From positions 62,001 through 126,000 of the forward strand of contig CBDCZY010000010.1 in the NCBI GenBank assembly GCA_965224745.1: a DNA stretch of 64,000 nt, in the 5' to 3' direction. Positions 19,631 through 27,703 of the stretch are shown here, in pieces. Source of the stretch: CBDCZY01 sp965224745. Its GTDB lineage: Bacteria > Pseudomonadota > Gammaproteobacteria > Methylococcales > Methylomonadaceae. The notes under the pieces are model-generated. The model did not search any database, was not told the DNA's origin, and worked only from the letters and a program-made list of their open reading frames with translations. The stretch's first letter is position 1; the number at the start of each line of letters is the position of its first letter. Position numbers and translations under genes: made by a program.

Positions 19631-20302
19631 TTAGGTAAAAGTAACGAAACCACCATCTTCATCGATTTCTATGTTCAGTTCTTCGAGACTGGTTATTCCC
19701 TCGATAGTGACTGATGTTCCATCGGTGAAGTTCATAATAAGGCCATTCTCGCTTGTATCAACACTTTGGAGGTCTTCAGCATTAATGTTGCCATCTCCAT
19801 TACGGTCACTGATCATCAATTTATCGCCGCGGTTGAGACTGGTAAATTGATTGTTACCTTGTTCTGTGTCTTGAATAATGAATTCATCGTCACCTTCGTT
19901 GCCTTGAAAGTGGTCATCACCATTGCCAACAAGAAAGGTGTCGTTGCCTTCGCCGCCAGCAACCGTATCATTGCCATCGCCGTCATTTATCGTATCGTCA
20001 CCGCCACCAGCATCTACCTGGTCGTCACCGCCACCTGCATCTACTGTATTGTCTCCGTCATTTCCGGTAACGAAGTTGTCATTTTCATTTCCAGCTGCAT
20101 TTAAGTTTTCCGATCCGCTGAGAATAATGGCTACACCATCCTCAGGGAGTTCCACGTTGGTTTCAGAAGAGGTAAATATTTCTACACCGTTAAAATCAAA
20201 TGTAGATACTCCCTCTGTATCTGTTTCAACGAGTTGCCCTTGCTGTGCGGCATCTGCCAGGACAGAGTTAGCAATTTCTTGTATATTATCAACACTTGCC
20301 AT
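19631..20302 (-). CDS. RTX-type calcium-binding exoprotein
   Basis: 223 residues, acidic, no Sec signal. Residues 70-140 are glycine/aspartate nonapeptides (GGGDDQVDA, GGGDDTIND, GGEGNDTF) that form a calcium-loaded beta-roll. An EF-hand-like loop DRNGDGNINAED lies near 170. The C-terminus, ELNIEIDEDGGFVTFT, has the acidic and hydroxylated ending expected of a type I secretion signal. The N-terminal MASVDNIQEIANSVL and C-terminal regions match the larger RTX protein at 20915-21733, so the two are paralogues. It is likely exported by the ABC/HlyD system encoded just downstream. Confidence 0.9.
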   Translation of the reverse strand: MASVDNIQEIANSVLADAAQQGQLVETDTEGVSTFDFNGVEIFTSSETNVELPEDGVAIILSGSENLNAAGNENDNFVTGNDGDNTVDAGGGDDQVDAGGGDDTINDGDGNDTVAGGEGNDTFLVGNGDDHFQGNEGDDEFIIQDTEQGNNQFTSLNRGDKLMISDRNGDGNINAEDLQSVDTSENGLIMNFTDGTSVTIEGITSLEELNIEIDEDGGFVTFT

Positions 20303-20914
20303 AAAAGATTCCTTTTTATCCTAATAGAAGTTTACAAAGTTGTAACAGATTTCCATCTGCAATGCAGATGTTAACAAGTAAACTTTTTTTTTTCAAATGG
20401 GATCAATAAAATTTAGGTCAATACACCTAATATTGCTAACAAATACAAAAGGTGAATTTGGTTGTGTTTCGGCATTATTTCTTAATGCTCGGTCAGGGTA
20501 AATTTCAACAAATGTGGAAGTCTAAGCTGAATAAACTTGCGAGAAAATTTGGGAATTCATCGTCAATGGTGGTTACAGGTTGGTAAAAGAGCAAGCGACG
20601 TGGAGTTCTGTGATTACCTTATTTCTGACGAAAACCAAGGCAAGGTAACATCAACGGCAAAAGACCCTGGACGAGAAAAAAGTAAGGTGCGCGGAAAATA
20701 AAATGACAAGTAAAAACACGGTCGAGTTTATATTGGCTGGCTGATTTTTCTTGCGAAGTGCAGCTTTCTGATAAGCAGGGTCATTGAAATGAGTTATAGG
20801 GACGGTTTTCTGGGAGCCGTAATGTATGAAATACATAGGGCTCTCAGAAAACCATCCAACGCAGAGGTCGTACAATAAGACAAGGACTAGAAGTATCCTT
20901 TATGTCTAAAACAC
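20303..20914. other. 612-bp gap between the two RTX genes
   Basis: No convincing coding sequence. A 74-codon minus-strand open frame (20651-20875) has no recognisable homology and spans the hairpin at 20799. It presumably holds the promoter of the smaller RTX gene near 20303-20450, where the sequence is strongly AT-rich. Confidence 0.5.
20799..20856. repeat. Long inverted repeat (20-bp arms)
   Basis: GGACGGTTTTCTGGGAGCC pairs with GGCTCTCAGAAAACCATCC across a loop of about 20 bases that can itself pair (ATGTAT-GAAA-TACAT). It lies about 60 bp downstream of the 20915-21733 RTX gene, but no T-run follows on either strand, so a simple rho-independent terminator is not supported. It may be a remnant of a mobile element. 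Confidence 0.6.
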
Positions 20915-21733
20915 TTATGACAAGATAGCAAAATCATTATCTTCGTCGATTTCTATATTTATTCCTTCCAGGGAGGTGACTCCTTCGATGGTGACTGATG
21001 TGTTGTCGACAAAGACCATGTTTAAGCCCGCTTCAGTTGACTGGATGCTTTGGACATCATCACCGTCTATATTGCCATCACCGTTACGGTCACTGATCTG
21101 TAATTGATCGCCGATGTTAAGTCCGGTTAATGCATTATCGCCTTGGTCTGTTTCATTAAGAACAAAAACATCATTGCCTTCGCCGCCAATACAAACATCA
21201 TTTCCATCGCCTACGATAAAGGTGTCATCACCACTTCCGCCCGAAATAACATCGTTACCACTTCCATCAGTTAACGTATCATCGCCGTTACCTCCTTCAA
21301 TCTGGTCATCTCCATCGTTTGAAGTTATGATGTCATTTCCATCGCCACCTGCAACGACATCATTGCCATTTCCATCAGTTATCGTATCATCTCCGGCACC
21401 TCCGTCAATCTGGTCATCTCCATCGCCGCCCTCAATAATATTATTGCCTTCGTTTCCGGTAATAAAATTGTCGTTATCATTGCCGGTGGCATTAAGATCT
21501 TTGTCGCCGTCGAGGATGATGGCGATGCCTTCATCTGGTAGTACTACATCAGATTCAGCAGAGGTAAATACCTTAATACTATTATCCACGTTAGTGGTTT
21601 GCGTAGTTACAACGTTGTTGACTATATTGAAGGTAAAAACGTTACTGGTAGCTGTTTCAGCGATTTGATTGGTCTCAACCGCAGTATCGAGAACCGTGTC
21701 AGCAACGGATTGAATGTTATCTATGCTAGCCAT
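20915..21733 (-). CDS. RTX-type calcium-binding exoprotein (larger paralogue)
   Basis: 272 residues. The N-terminal 85 match the paralogue at 19631 but carry an insertion (FNIVNNVVTTQTTNVDN). Residues 95-185 hold about ten RTX nonapeptides (GGDGDDQID, GGAGDDTIT, GGNGDDTLT, GGSGDDTFIV). An EF-hand-like DRNGDGNIDGDD is near 215, and the C-terminus is GINIEIDEDNDFAILS. Secreted by the type I route (inference from family and from the exporter genes at 14757-17900). Function may be adhesive or S-layer-like; no enzymatic domain is present. Confidence 0.9.
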   Translation of the reverse strand: MASIDNIQSVADTVLDTAVETNQIAETATSNVFTFNIVNNVVTTQTTNVDNSIKVFTSAESDVVLPDEGIAIILDGDKDLNATGNDNDNFITGNEGNNIIEGGDGDDQIDGGAGDDTITDGNGNDVVAGGDGNDIITSNDGDDQIEGGNGDDTLTDGSGNDVISGGSGDDTFIVGDGNDVCIGGEGNDVFVLNETDQGDNALTGLNIGDQLQISDRNGDGNIDGDDVQSIQSTEAGLNMVFVDNTSVTIEGVTSLEGINIEIDEDNDFAILS

Positions 21734-21797
21734 GAATAATTCCTTTGTTTATTGAATGTAAAAGTTTACGAAACATCTTGATTCTACAGTGCCAATG

Positions 21798-22781
21798 TTA
21801 GCAAGTTAGCTTTTGTTTTTCAAATACATTGAAAAAAAGTAAGATAAAAACGCCTGACACTGCTAACAAATAAAACAGGTGAACTAGATTGTGTCTCGGT
21901 ATAACTTGTTGATACTCTATTGGTTTAGTCTCTAATGCGGCGATTTCCTTGAAAGCGCGTTCGAGTGATTTTGAATCATTGGCTTCAAAGGCCTGATAAG
22001 GCGTTTCCATGGATTGAAAAAATTTGTTTAAAAAATATTCCGGCGCAGTTGTTTCATTGGCATTTTTAGGCTTTTCGGTAAGGCTGGGGCTTTTTTTATC
22101 TCGTAAATATATCCAGTACAGAATGACATTACTCTGTTTGAATAATTGCTCTATTAGAACTTGTGTTTCTGATTCAATTCGCGCAGCGCCATCGGAAACC
22201 AACATGATGACTCTTGACCCTAAAGTCGACAGCTCTTGAAACTGGTTAACGCCCATGGCAAGCGCTGGAGCAATATTGGTAACGCCTCGTCCACGGAACT
22301 TAGACGCTCGAATGGCTGACAATATCGCTTCTTTGTCGCGCGATAAGGGCATGGTGTAAATGGGTGCGGTACTGAAAGCAATCATGCCGTAAAAATTCTC
22401 ATTTTGACTGGCTACAAACTCCATTAGCAATTTGCGAGCAGAAGCGACTTTGCTTTCATTGGGTCGACCACCAAAGTAGCGACCGGAAAAATTGTTGTTC
22501 ATACTAGCGCTATGATCCAGTAAAAGCACTATTTGGGCGCCTTCTCCAACATGAGACAAGGTTTGTTGTTTGGTAAAAGGTCTGGCCAGACTAAGAACCA
22601 GTAATATGATAACGGCAGCGGTGATTAACTTTTGGATGATCAGCAGATACTGTGACAGCGGATCCTTGGGTAGCATTAATAAACTCGAGTAAACGACTTT
22701 TTTTTGTGGGCTGAAGAATAGTGGAAGTAGACCCAAGCTGGTGAACGATAAAATCCAAGGATATTCGAAGGCGATATTCAT
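21798..22781 (-). CDS. VWA-domain membrane protein (BatA/MxaC-like)
   Basis: 327 residues. A short N-terminal membrane segment and a second at about 50-68 precede a von Willebrand A domain with a complete MIDAS motif (DHSASMN near residue 88, T near 168, and LVSDGAA near 195). A C-terminal transmembrane helix VHLFYLLAVSGVFILLFF closes the protein. The FEYPWILSF start and the partner upstream resemble the MxaC/MxaA pair that helps load metal into methanol dehydrogenase in methylotrophs, or BatA/BatD more generally. Its start adjoins the end of the upstream gene, so the two are coupled. Confidence 0.82.
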   Translation of the reverse strand: MNIAFEYPWILSFTSLGLLPLFFSPQKKVVYSSLLMLPKDPLSQYLLIIQKLITAAVIILLVLSLARPFTKQQTLSHVGEGAQIVLLLDHSASMNNNFSGRYFGGRPNESKVASARKLLMEFVASQNENFYGMIAFSTAPIYTMPLSRDKEAILSAIRASKFRGRGVTNIAPALAMGVNQFQELSTLGSRVIMLVSDGAARIESETQVLIEQLFKQSNVILYWIYLRDKKSPSLTEKPKNANETTAPEYFLNKFFQSMETPYQAFEANDSKSLERAFKEIAALETKPIEYQQVIPRHNLVHLFYLLAVSGVFILLFFNVFEKQKLTC

Positions 22782-23686
22782 TAATAGTTTTGTTCAATTT
22801 CGCGGTTTAATTCACAAGCGTTGGCAATGTCATCTACCGAAACAGGAACATTAATACTTTTGGTGAAGAAGACTTCGGTTGAAGCAGCATAAATCGTTTC
22901 GGTTACAGACCGAGTAGGCAAAAAGTGTGGGTGTTTTTCGTAAAATGACGGAAGATAGTCTGGAAAAAGCGTGTTGCCAGCCGTTTCGTTCATAGCACGA
23001 TGAAATAGCTGTAAGGCATTTTTTTCCCGGCTCTTAGAAGGCGGTTGCAGCTGTAACTTTTTTAGTTTTTGATAAGCGTTGGAGAACGGTCCGCGATAAT
23101 TGCGCAGAAAAGGGAGAAAATCGTTTTCCCACAGAATAAAACCAACCATCAATAATGTGCCTGTGATAGACGATAACATCAAGCAAAATATGGCTGTATT
23201 TTCGATTAAACTCGGTTTAATGGAGGGGCGAATTGTTATTTTTTTCGCTGAACTATTATTCGGTAACAAAGGGTGGTAGTTAAACGGTATTTCGGCTATC
23301 GGTTTATCAATGGTTTTATCTGCATTACTCAAAATAAGATTAAATCCTGGCAGCGTCATTCGGGAGGTTTTTGTTACTAAATTGAACAATTGGTAACGTA
23401 ACGTTAGGGTTGTGTAAGTGCCATTTTCTACGACGGATATAGTTTGTAATTTAAGCCCGTCGGCTAACATCCCCGGTTTCGGTAGCTTATGTTGGATTAA
23501 CTTAAAATGATGAGGTTTTGTAATTCGGATAGTTAAAGGTATTTCGTCGCCTACTGAATAACCAGACTCCTGCAGAGATTTAATATTGAGTGATACCTGA
23601 TCGGGGGACGCAGCAAAATACCTTCCTAAGCCCGCAGCAATAAGTGGCACTATCAGTAACAATCCTATTACCAGTCGGTTATTCAT
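22781..23686 (-). CDS. BatD/MxaA-like membrane protein
   Basis: About 301 residues from MNNRLVIGLLL; a longer frame reaching 23830 consists of repeat sequence and is not real. It has an N-terminal membrane anchor, a periplasmic beta-sandwich (YSVGDEIPLTIRITKP, LPKPGMLADGLKL), a second membrane helix near residue 180 and a cytoplasmic tail with ALQLFHRAMNETAGNTLFPDYLPSF and STEVFF. The pattern GY-x-GD, LP-x-PG, then lhrA-N-x-TAG recalls MxaA of methanol-oxidising bacteria. I remember this as a family likeness and could not check it. It pairs with the VWA gene downstream. Confidence 0.65.
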   Translation of the reverse strand: MNNRLVIGLLLIVPLIAAGLGRYFAASPDQVSLNIKSLQESGYSVGDEIPLTIRITKPHHFKLIQHKLPKPGMLADGLKLQTISVVENGTYTTLTLRYQLFNLVTKTSRMTLPGFNLILSNADKTIDKPIAEIPFNYHPLLPNNSSAKKITIRPSIKPSLIENTAIFCLMLSSITGTLLMVGFILWENDFLPFLRNYRGPFSNAYQKLKKLQLQPPSKSREKNALQLFHRAMNETAGNTLFPDYLPSFYEKHPHFLPTRSVTETIYAASTEVFFTKSINVPVSVDDIANACELNREIEQNY

Positions 23687-23714
23687 AATGAAATAAATAC
23701 AGACAATGAAGGGC

Positions 23715-23837
23715 TTAGGAACGCGCACGGAATAAGTTCGGCAACTAGCGCATAGCAGGCTACGCAACTGTTGCCACAACACCGAAGACGGACAAAAAAA
23801 CAAGTTAGTTGTCGTAGTTATTTCGTGCACGTTCCTG
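23715..23837. repeat. Hairpin repeat family, A-type arms, one inner arm deleted
   Basis: Inverted relative to the copies at 19396 and 27542. The outer arms are intact (TTAGGAACGCGCACGGAATA and TTTCGTGCACGTTCCT). One inner arm, the stretch equivalent to gtttgtcttcaaggcgtgg, is missing, so the copy is about 123 bp instead of 162. It ends only about 28 bp upstream of the MxaA-like start codon and so probably carries or displaces that gene's promoter. Confidence 0.88.
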
Positions 23838-23888
23838 TCATAACGTTTTGATTCTTGTGTTCGATCTGTGTACTAAAGAAAGGCGTTA

Positions 23889-24257
23889 TCAAAACTGAGT
23901 TTTTGGTGTCAACGGTACGCCTTTAAATGCTATACCTGGCCACCCGTACCGCATAAACTGCCTGATATTTTGATGATTTAATGCCGCTGGATGTTCAATC
24001 ACGTCCTTCCAATAATAATCACCAAACAAGGCTAATGTTTGTTGTTCCGAAAGCTGATTAAGTTGGGCAAAGTACAAGAGTTTACAAGAACCTTCATTTT
24101 TACCCGCGGCATTGATAATACATTGCTCTGCCAAGCCATTGCTAAATTCAGTAGGTTGGTAGGTGTAAAAATTATTAATCAGGTCTATGGTTTCATCAAA
24201 GCTAATTTTCTGATCGGATTGAACCGTCTTGATAAATTCTGCGATGGTTAAGTTCAT
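23889..24257 (-). CDS. HopJ-family conserved protein
   Basis: 122 residues from MNLTIAEFIKTV. The family signature is clear: ISFDETIDLINNFYTYQPTEFSNG, NAAGKNEGSCKLLYFAQLN and the C-terminal HQNIRQFMRYGWPGIAF. The family name comes from a Pseudomonas type III effector, but most members are chromosomal in bacteria with no such system and the function is unknown. The start codon overlaps the stop of the isochorismatase-like gene as ATGA, so the two are translationally coupled. Confidence 0.88.
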   Translation of the reverse strand: MNLTIAEFIKTVQSDQKISFDETIDLINNFYTYQPTEFSNGLAEQCIINAAGKNEGSCKLLYFAQLNQLSEQQTLALFGDYYWKDVIEHPAALNHQNIRQFMRYGWPGIAFKGVPLTPKTQF

Positions 24258-24823
24258 GTTTTTAACCAACTGGATATTGTTTTAAAACTTGGATGTTTGG
24301 CGTCTCTGAGCCACTCTAAGATTACTGACTCATAGTTGGTGATTGCGATGTTGTTTTGACTCATTCGATGTAACGCATTGGCCTTATTCTGAGGGTTCCT
24401 GGAAATAATGGCGTCCTCATTGACATACACCTCAAACCCGTGTCGTTGCAATTCCAATACAGTTTGTAACACGCAAACATGGGCTTCCATGCCTATTACT
24501 ATAACTTGCTTTCGTTCGGTTGTTTTTAATGCTGTCATGAAGTCATCCACTGCACAGCAGGAGAATACAGTTTTCGGAAACTTTAGGGTGTTTGTTGGTA
24601 GTACTTCAGCCAATTCTGCCACTGTCGACCCGAGCCCGGCTGGATATTGCTCGGTTACCAGAATGGGGATATCGAGTAACTGAGCAGCTTTGATTAATCT
24701 TTTGCTATGGGTTACTACAGTGTGCATTTCAGTGGTTGGCATAGCGTTAACCAATGCTGTTTGCATATCGATTATCACCAGAATGCTTTGTTTTTCCACA
24801 TTGAGATGAGTGGTTGTGTTCAT
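24254..24823 (-). CDS. Isochorismatase-family cysteine hydrolase
   Basis: 189 residues with the Asp-Lys-Cys triad of the family: D in LVIIDMQTAL near residue 19, K in LKFPKTVFSC, and C in VIGMEAHVCVLQTVLEL near residue 115. It most resembles the YcaC-like branch. The substrate cannot be told from sequence. It follows smpB by 14 bases and precedes the HopJ-family gene with a 4-base overlap. Confidence 0.88.
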   Translation of the reverse strand: MNTTTHLNVEKQSILVIIDMQTALVNAMPTTEMHTVVTHSKRLIKAAQLLDIPILVTEQYPAGLGSTVAELAEVLPTNTLKFPKTVFSCCAVDDFMTALKTTERKQVIVIGMEAHVCVLQTVLELQRHGFEVYVNEDAIISRNPQNKANALHRMSQNNIAITNYESVILEWLRDAKHPSFKTISSWLKT

Positions 24824-24837
24824 TTCAGCCTAAAGCC

Positions 24838-25320
24838 TTATTGGTGCCGCATAATGCGTTGTTTATCCCGCTGCCAATCACGCTCTTTTTCTGTTGCTCG
24901 CTTATCATGCAGTTTCTTGCCTTTGGCAAGACCAATTTCCAGTTTGGCACGGCTTTGTTTCCAATACATATTTAAAGGCACCAAGGTGTACCCTTTTCGT
25001 TCGACTTGCCCGATGAGCCGGTTTAATTCTTGCCGGTGCAATAGTAGCTTTCTAGAGCGGGTGGATTCTGGGTCGATATGCGTTGAAGCTGATAATAACG
25101 GCGAAATATGGGCACCGAACAGCCAGGCTTCACCTTTTTTGATGTTGATATAGCTTTCATTTAATTGCACTCTGCCATCTCTTAAGCTTTTCACCTCCCA
25201 GCCTTCCAACACTAAGCCGGCTTCCAGTCGATCCTCGATAAAAAACTCATGCGTGGCTCGTTTATTTGACGCGATACGGCTATCAGGTTGCTTACTTTTT
25301 TTGGATTTTTTGTTAGCCAT
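24838..25320 (-). CDS. smpB: SsrA-binding protein SmpB
   Basis: 160 residues. RNA-binding protein that brings tmRNA to stalled ribosomes. The conserved core is present: NKRATHEFFIEDRLEAGLVLEGWEVKSLRDGRVQL, GEAWLFGAHISPL, and the C-terminal basic tail DKRATEKERDWQRDKQRIM that enters the decoding centre. It is transcribed away from the NSS transporter and ratA/ratB, a variant of the usual smpB-ratA-ratB-bamE neighbourhood. No tmRNA gene is visible next to it. Confidence 0.97.
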   Translation of the reverse strand: MANKKSKKSKQPDSRIASNKRATHEFFIEDRLEAGLVLEGWEVKSLRDGRVQLNESYINIKKGEAWLFGAHISPLLSASTHIDPESTRSRKLLLHRQELNRLIGQVERKGYTLVPLNMYWKQSRAKLEIGLAKGKKLHDKRATEKERDWQRDKQRIMRHQ

Positions 25321-25448
25321 GTTTGCGCTGGAAAAAGATTTCAGACTGACTCGAAGGTATAAATCTGGTATTTTACCGTAATTGAAAATCTGTATTTAGT
25401 TATTTATCAATCCGTCACAACAGTTATCTAAAACAATTAGGAGTCAAA

Positions 25449-26813
25449 ATGCCCGCTATCAAAACTTCTATCCATGGTGAATGGTCGTCCAAGTTTGCCT
25501 TTATTTTAGCAGCCACAGGATCAGCAGTTGGGTTAGGAAACATTTGGAAGTTTCCCTACATTGCAGGTGAAAATGGCGGAGGCGCTTTTGTTTTACTGTA
25601 CCTGGCTTGCGTATTCGCTATGGGGATACCCATCATGATTGCCGAAACCATGCTGGGTCGAAGAGGACGACAAAGTCCTATTAATACCATGCAAACATTG
25701 GCTGAAGAAGCCGGAGTTAATAAAAACTGGCGTTATATTGGCTGGATAGGTGTCATGGCCGGTTTTTTGATTTTGTCCTATTACAGTGTTATTGCTGGTT
25801 GGTCTATTGCTTATGTCTTTAAAGTTTTAACAGGTACTTTTTCGGGAGTTTCACCCAATGAAGTTGGTGCAATGTTTGATGAGTTTGTTGGCCAAACTTG
25901 GGTGGTGACTTTTTGGCACACCGTCTTTATGGTGGTAACGATGTATGTAGTAGCCAGAGGAGTGCAGGGCGGTTTAGAAAAAGCGGTACGTTTTTTAATG
26001 CCAGGCTTATTTGTTATTTTGTTGATTATGGTGGGTTATGCCATGACAACGGGTTTTTACTTTCAAGGGATCAAATTTTTGTTTTCACCTGACTTTAGCA
26101 AAATTACTGGCCATAGTGTGTTAATTGCAGTGGGCCAAGCTTTTTTTACATTGAGCTTAGGGATGGGGGCCATCATGATTTACGGTTCCTATTTACCAAA
26201 AAATATTTCGATCGCTAAAAGTACCTTCATCATTGCTGCTGCAGACACTATCGTTGCTTTACTGGCCGGCGTGGCCATATTTCCTATCGTATTTGCAAAC
26301 GGTCTTGAGCCAGGCAGTGGGCCCAGTTTGATTTTCAAGTCTCTTCCCATAGCCTTTGGCCAAATGCCTCTGGGTTCAATATTTGGGTGTTTGTTTTTTG
26401 TTTTATTGGTTTTCGCGGCGTTGTCGTCCTCGATATCATTGATCGAACCAGCAGTTGCTTGGGTTGTAGAAAATCAGGGTAAAAGTCGGAAAAATGCTTG
26501 TATAATTACTGGATTTATAACATGGTTGGTAGGGCTTGGAACAGTATTTTCGTTTAATGTTTGGTCAGAAATCAAGCTATTTGACCGGACTTTTTTCGAT
26601 CTTTTAGATTTCGTGACCGCAAATTTGATGTTACCGATTGGCGGATTTTTTATCGCAATATTTGCTGGTTGGATGATGCGCCAACGGCATGCGGCTGAAG
26701 AATTAGATATGTCCGAAGAATCTGTACAATTTAAGCTTTGGCAGTTTTTAGTAAAATATGTCGCACCGGCTTCCGTATTCTTGGTCTTTTTAAACGTTAT
26801 TGGGATTCTTTAG
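25449..26813 (+). CDS. Sodium-dependent neurotransmitter-symporter (NSS/SNF) family transporter
   Basis: 454 residues with about eleven to twelve membrane helices. The family signature GSAVGLGNIWKFPYIAGENGGGAFVLLYL is at residues 20-50, with the unwound TM1 substrate and sodium site, and GRRGRQSP marks the first cytoplasmic loop. It likely imports an amino acid or related solute with Na+; the substrate is not predictable. A TAGGAG ribosome-binding site precedes the start. It lies between smpB and ratA, where most relatives have no gene. The stop is 2 bases before ratA. Confidence 0.93.
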   Translation: MPAIKTSIHGEWSSKFAFILAATGSAVGLGNIWKFPYIAGENGGGAFVLLYLACVFAMGIPIMIAETMLGRRGRQSPINTMQTLAEEAGVNKNWRYIGWIGVMAGFLILSYYSVIAGWSIAYVFKVLTGTFSGVSPNEVGAMFDEFVGQTWVVTFWHTVFMVVTMYVVARGVQGGLEKAVRFLMPGLFVILLIMVGYAMTTGFYFQGIKFLFSPDFSKITGHSVLIAVGQAFFTLSLGMGAIMIYGSYLPKNISIAKSTFIIAAADTIVALLAGVAIFPIVFANGLEPGSGPSLIFKSLPIAFGQMPLGSIFGCLFFVLLVFAALSSSISLIEPAVAWVVENQGKSRKNACIITGFITWLVGLGTVFSFNVWSEIKLFDRTFFDLLDFVTANLMLPIGGFFIAIFAGWMMRQRHAAEELDMSEESVQFKLWQFLVKYVAPASVFLVFLNVIGIL

Positions 26814-26815
26814 GT

Positions 26816-27256
26816 ATGACTATCATCCAAAAAAGTGCACTGGTTCGCTTCCCGGCCTATGATATGTTTAAACTGGTGGATGACATAGAAGCTTATCCAG
26901 AGTTTTTGCCATGGTGTGGGAGCAGTCGTATCCTGTCCCGTATTGGTAACGTTGTAGAAGCTGAGATAACAGTTGTTAAAGCAGGGTTTAAAAAAACTTT
27001 TGCGACGCGTAATCAGCTAGATGATCAACAAAATATCAAAATTAGTTTACTAAAAGGACCTTTTTCCAGCCTTGAAGGCAACTGGACCTTTTTACCTTTG
27101 CGGGAAGATGCCAGCAAAATATCGCTTGATCTAGAGTTTGAAATGTCTGGCAAACTCACTGGTCTTGCTTTTGGTTCGGTATTTAATCAAATTTGTAACA
27201 CTATGGTGAATTCTTTCTCTCAGCGTGCCAAGCAGCTTTATGGACAGACAAAATGA
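26816..27256 (+). CDS. ratA: RatA-type START/COQ10-domain protein
   Basis: 146 residues from MTIIQKSALVRFPAYDMFKLV. The ATG at 26816 follows the transporter stop directly; an upstream start would overlap the transporter. It has the polyketide-cyclase/COQ10 START fold, with DIEAYPEFLPWCGSSRIL near residue 18 and LKGPFSSLEGNWTFLPL near 80. E. coli RatA was reported to block ribosome subunit joining; other relatives bind quinone precursors. The 3' end overlaps ratB by 4 bases. Confidence 0.93.
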   Translation: MTIIQKSALVRFPAYDMFKLVDDIEAYPEFLPWCGSSRILSRIGNVVEAEITVVKAGFKKTFATRNQLDDQQNIKISLLKGPFSSLEGNWTFLPLREDASKISLDLEFEMSGKLTGLAFGSVFNQICNTMVNSFSQRAKQLYGQTK

Positions 27257-27537
27257 TTGAAATAGAAGTTGCTTATGCAACACCACAAAAGCAAACCATC
27301 CTGGCCGTTGACGTTGCTGAAAGCACTACGGTAAAGGAGGCTATCGATCAGTCTGATATCTTGCAACGCTTTCCTGAAATTAATCTGGCTCAGCAAAAGG
27401 TAGGTATTTTTAGCTCGATATGTTCTTTGGAAAAAGTGGTAGAAGCTAACGACAGAGTTGAAATTTACCGGCCTTTGTTAATCGATCCTAAAGAAGCCAG
27501 AAGAAATCGTGCAGAGCAACAAGCTGCTTCGAAGTAA
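27253..27537 (+). CDS. ratB: RnfH/RatB family ubiquitin-like protein
   Basis: 94 residues, beta-grasp (UPF0125) family: IEVAYATPQKQTILAVDV, TVKEAIDQSDILQRFPEINL, and the C-terminal DRVEIYRPLLIDPKEARRNRA hallmark. It is translationally coupled to ratA. Function is not settled. The stop is followed after 4 bases by a hairpin repeat. Confidence 0.94.
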   Translation: MIEIEVAYATPQKQTILAVDVAESTTVKEAIDQSDILQRFPEINLAQQKVGIFSSICSLEKVVEANDRVEIYRPLLIDPKEARRNRAEQQAASK

Positions 27538-27541
27538 CCAC

Positions 27542-27703
27542 TAAGGAACGTGCACGAAATAACTACGACAACTAACTTGTTTTTTTGTCCGTCTTCGGTG
27601 TTGTGGCAACAGTTGCGTAGCCTGCTATGCGCCTGTTGCCACGCCTTGAAGACAAACAAAAACCCCGCGCTAGTTGCCGAACTTATTCCGTGCGCGTTCC
27701 TAA
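27542..27703. repeat. Hairpin repeat family, A-type arms, full copy between convergent genes
   Basis: About 162 bp, TAAGGAACGTGCACGAAATA at the left and TTCCGTGCGCGTTCCTAA at the right, with the core TGCGTAGCCTGCTATGCGCC. It fills the space between the convergent ratB and bamE genes precisely. The right terminus provides the last bases of bamE: its TAG stop (27700-27702) lies in the repeat. A dense hairpin here could end transcription from both sides. Confidence 0.9.

Noticed and set aside
20799..20856. Hairpin considered as domain V of a group II intron
   Set aside because: It has GAGCC and a GAAA loop, but the lower stem extends far beyond the 34-nt domain, the AGC triad and bulge do not fit, and no reverse-transcriptase or domain VI sequence is nearby.
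20651..20875. 74-codon minus-strand frame between RTX genes
   Set aside because: No recognisable homology, no convincing start, and it runs through the inverted repeat.
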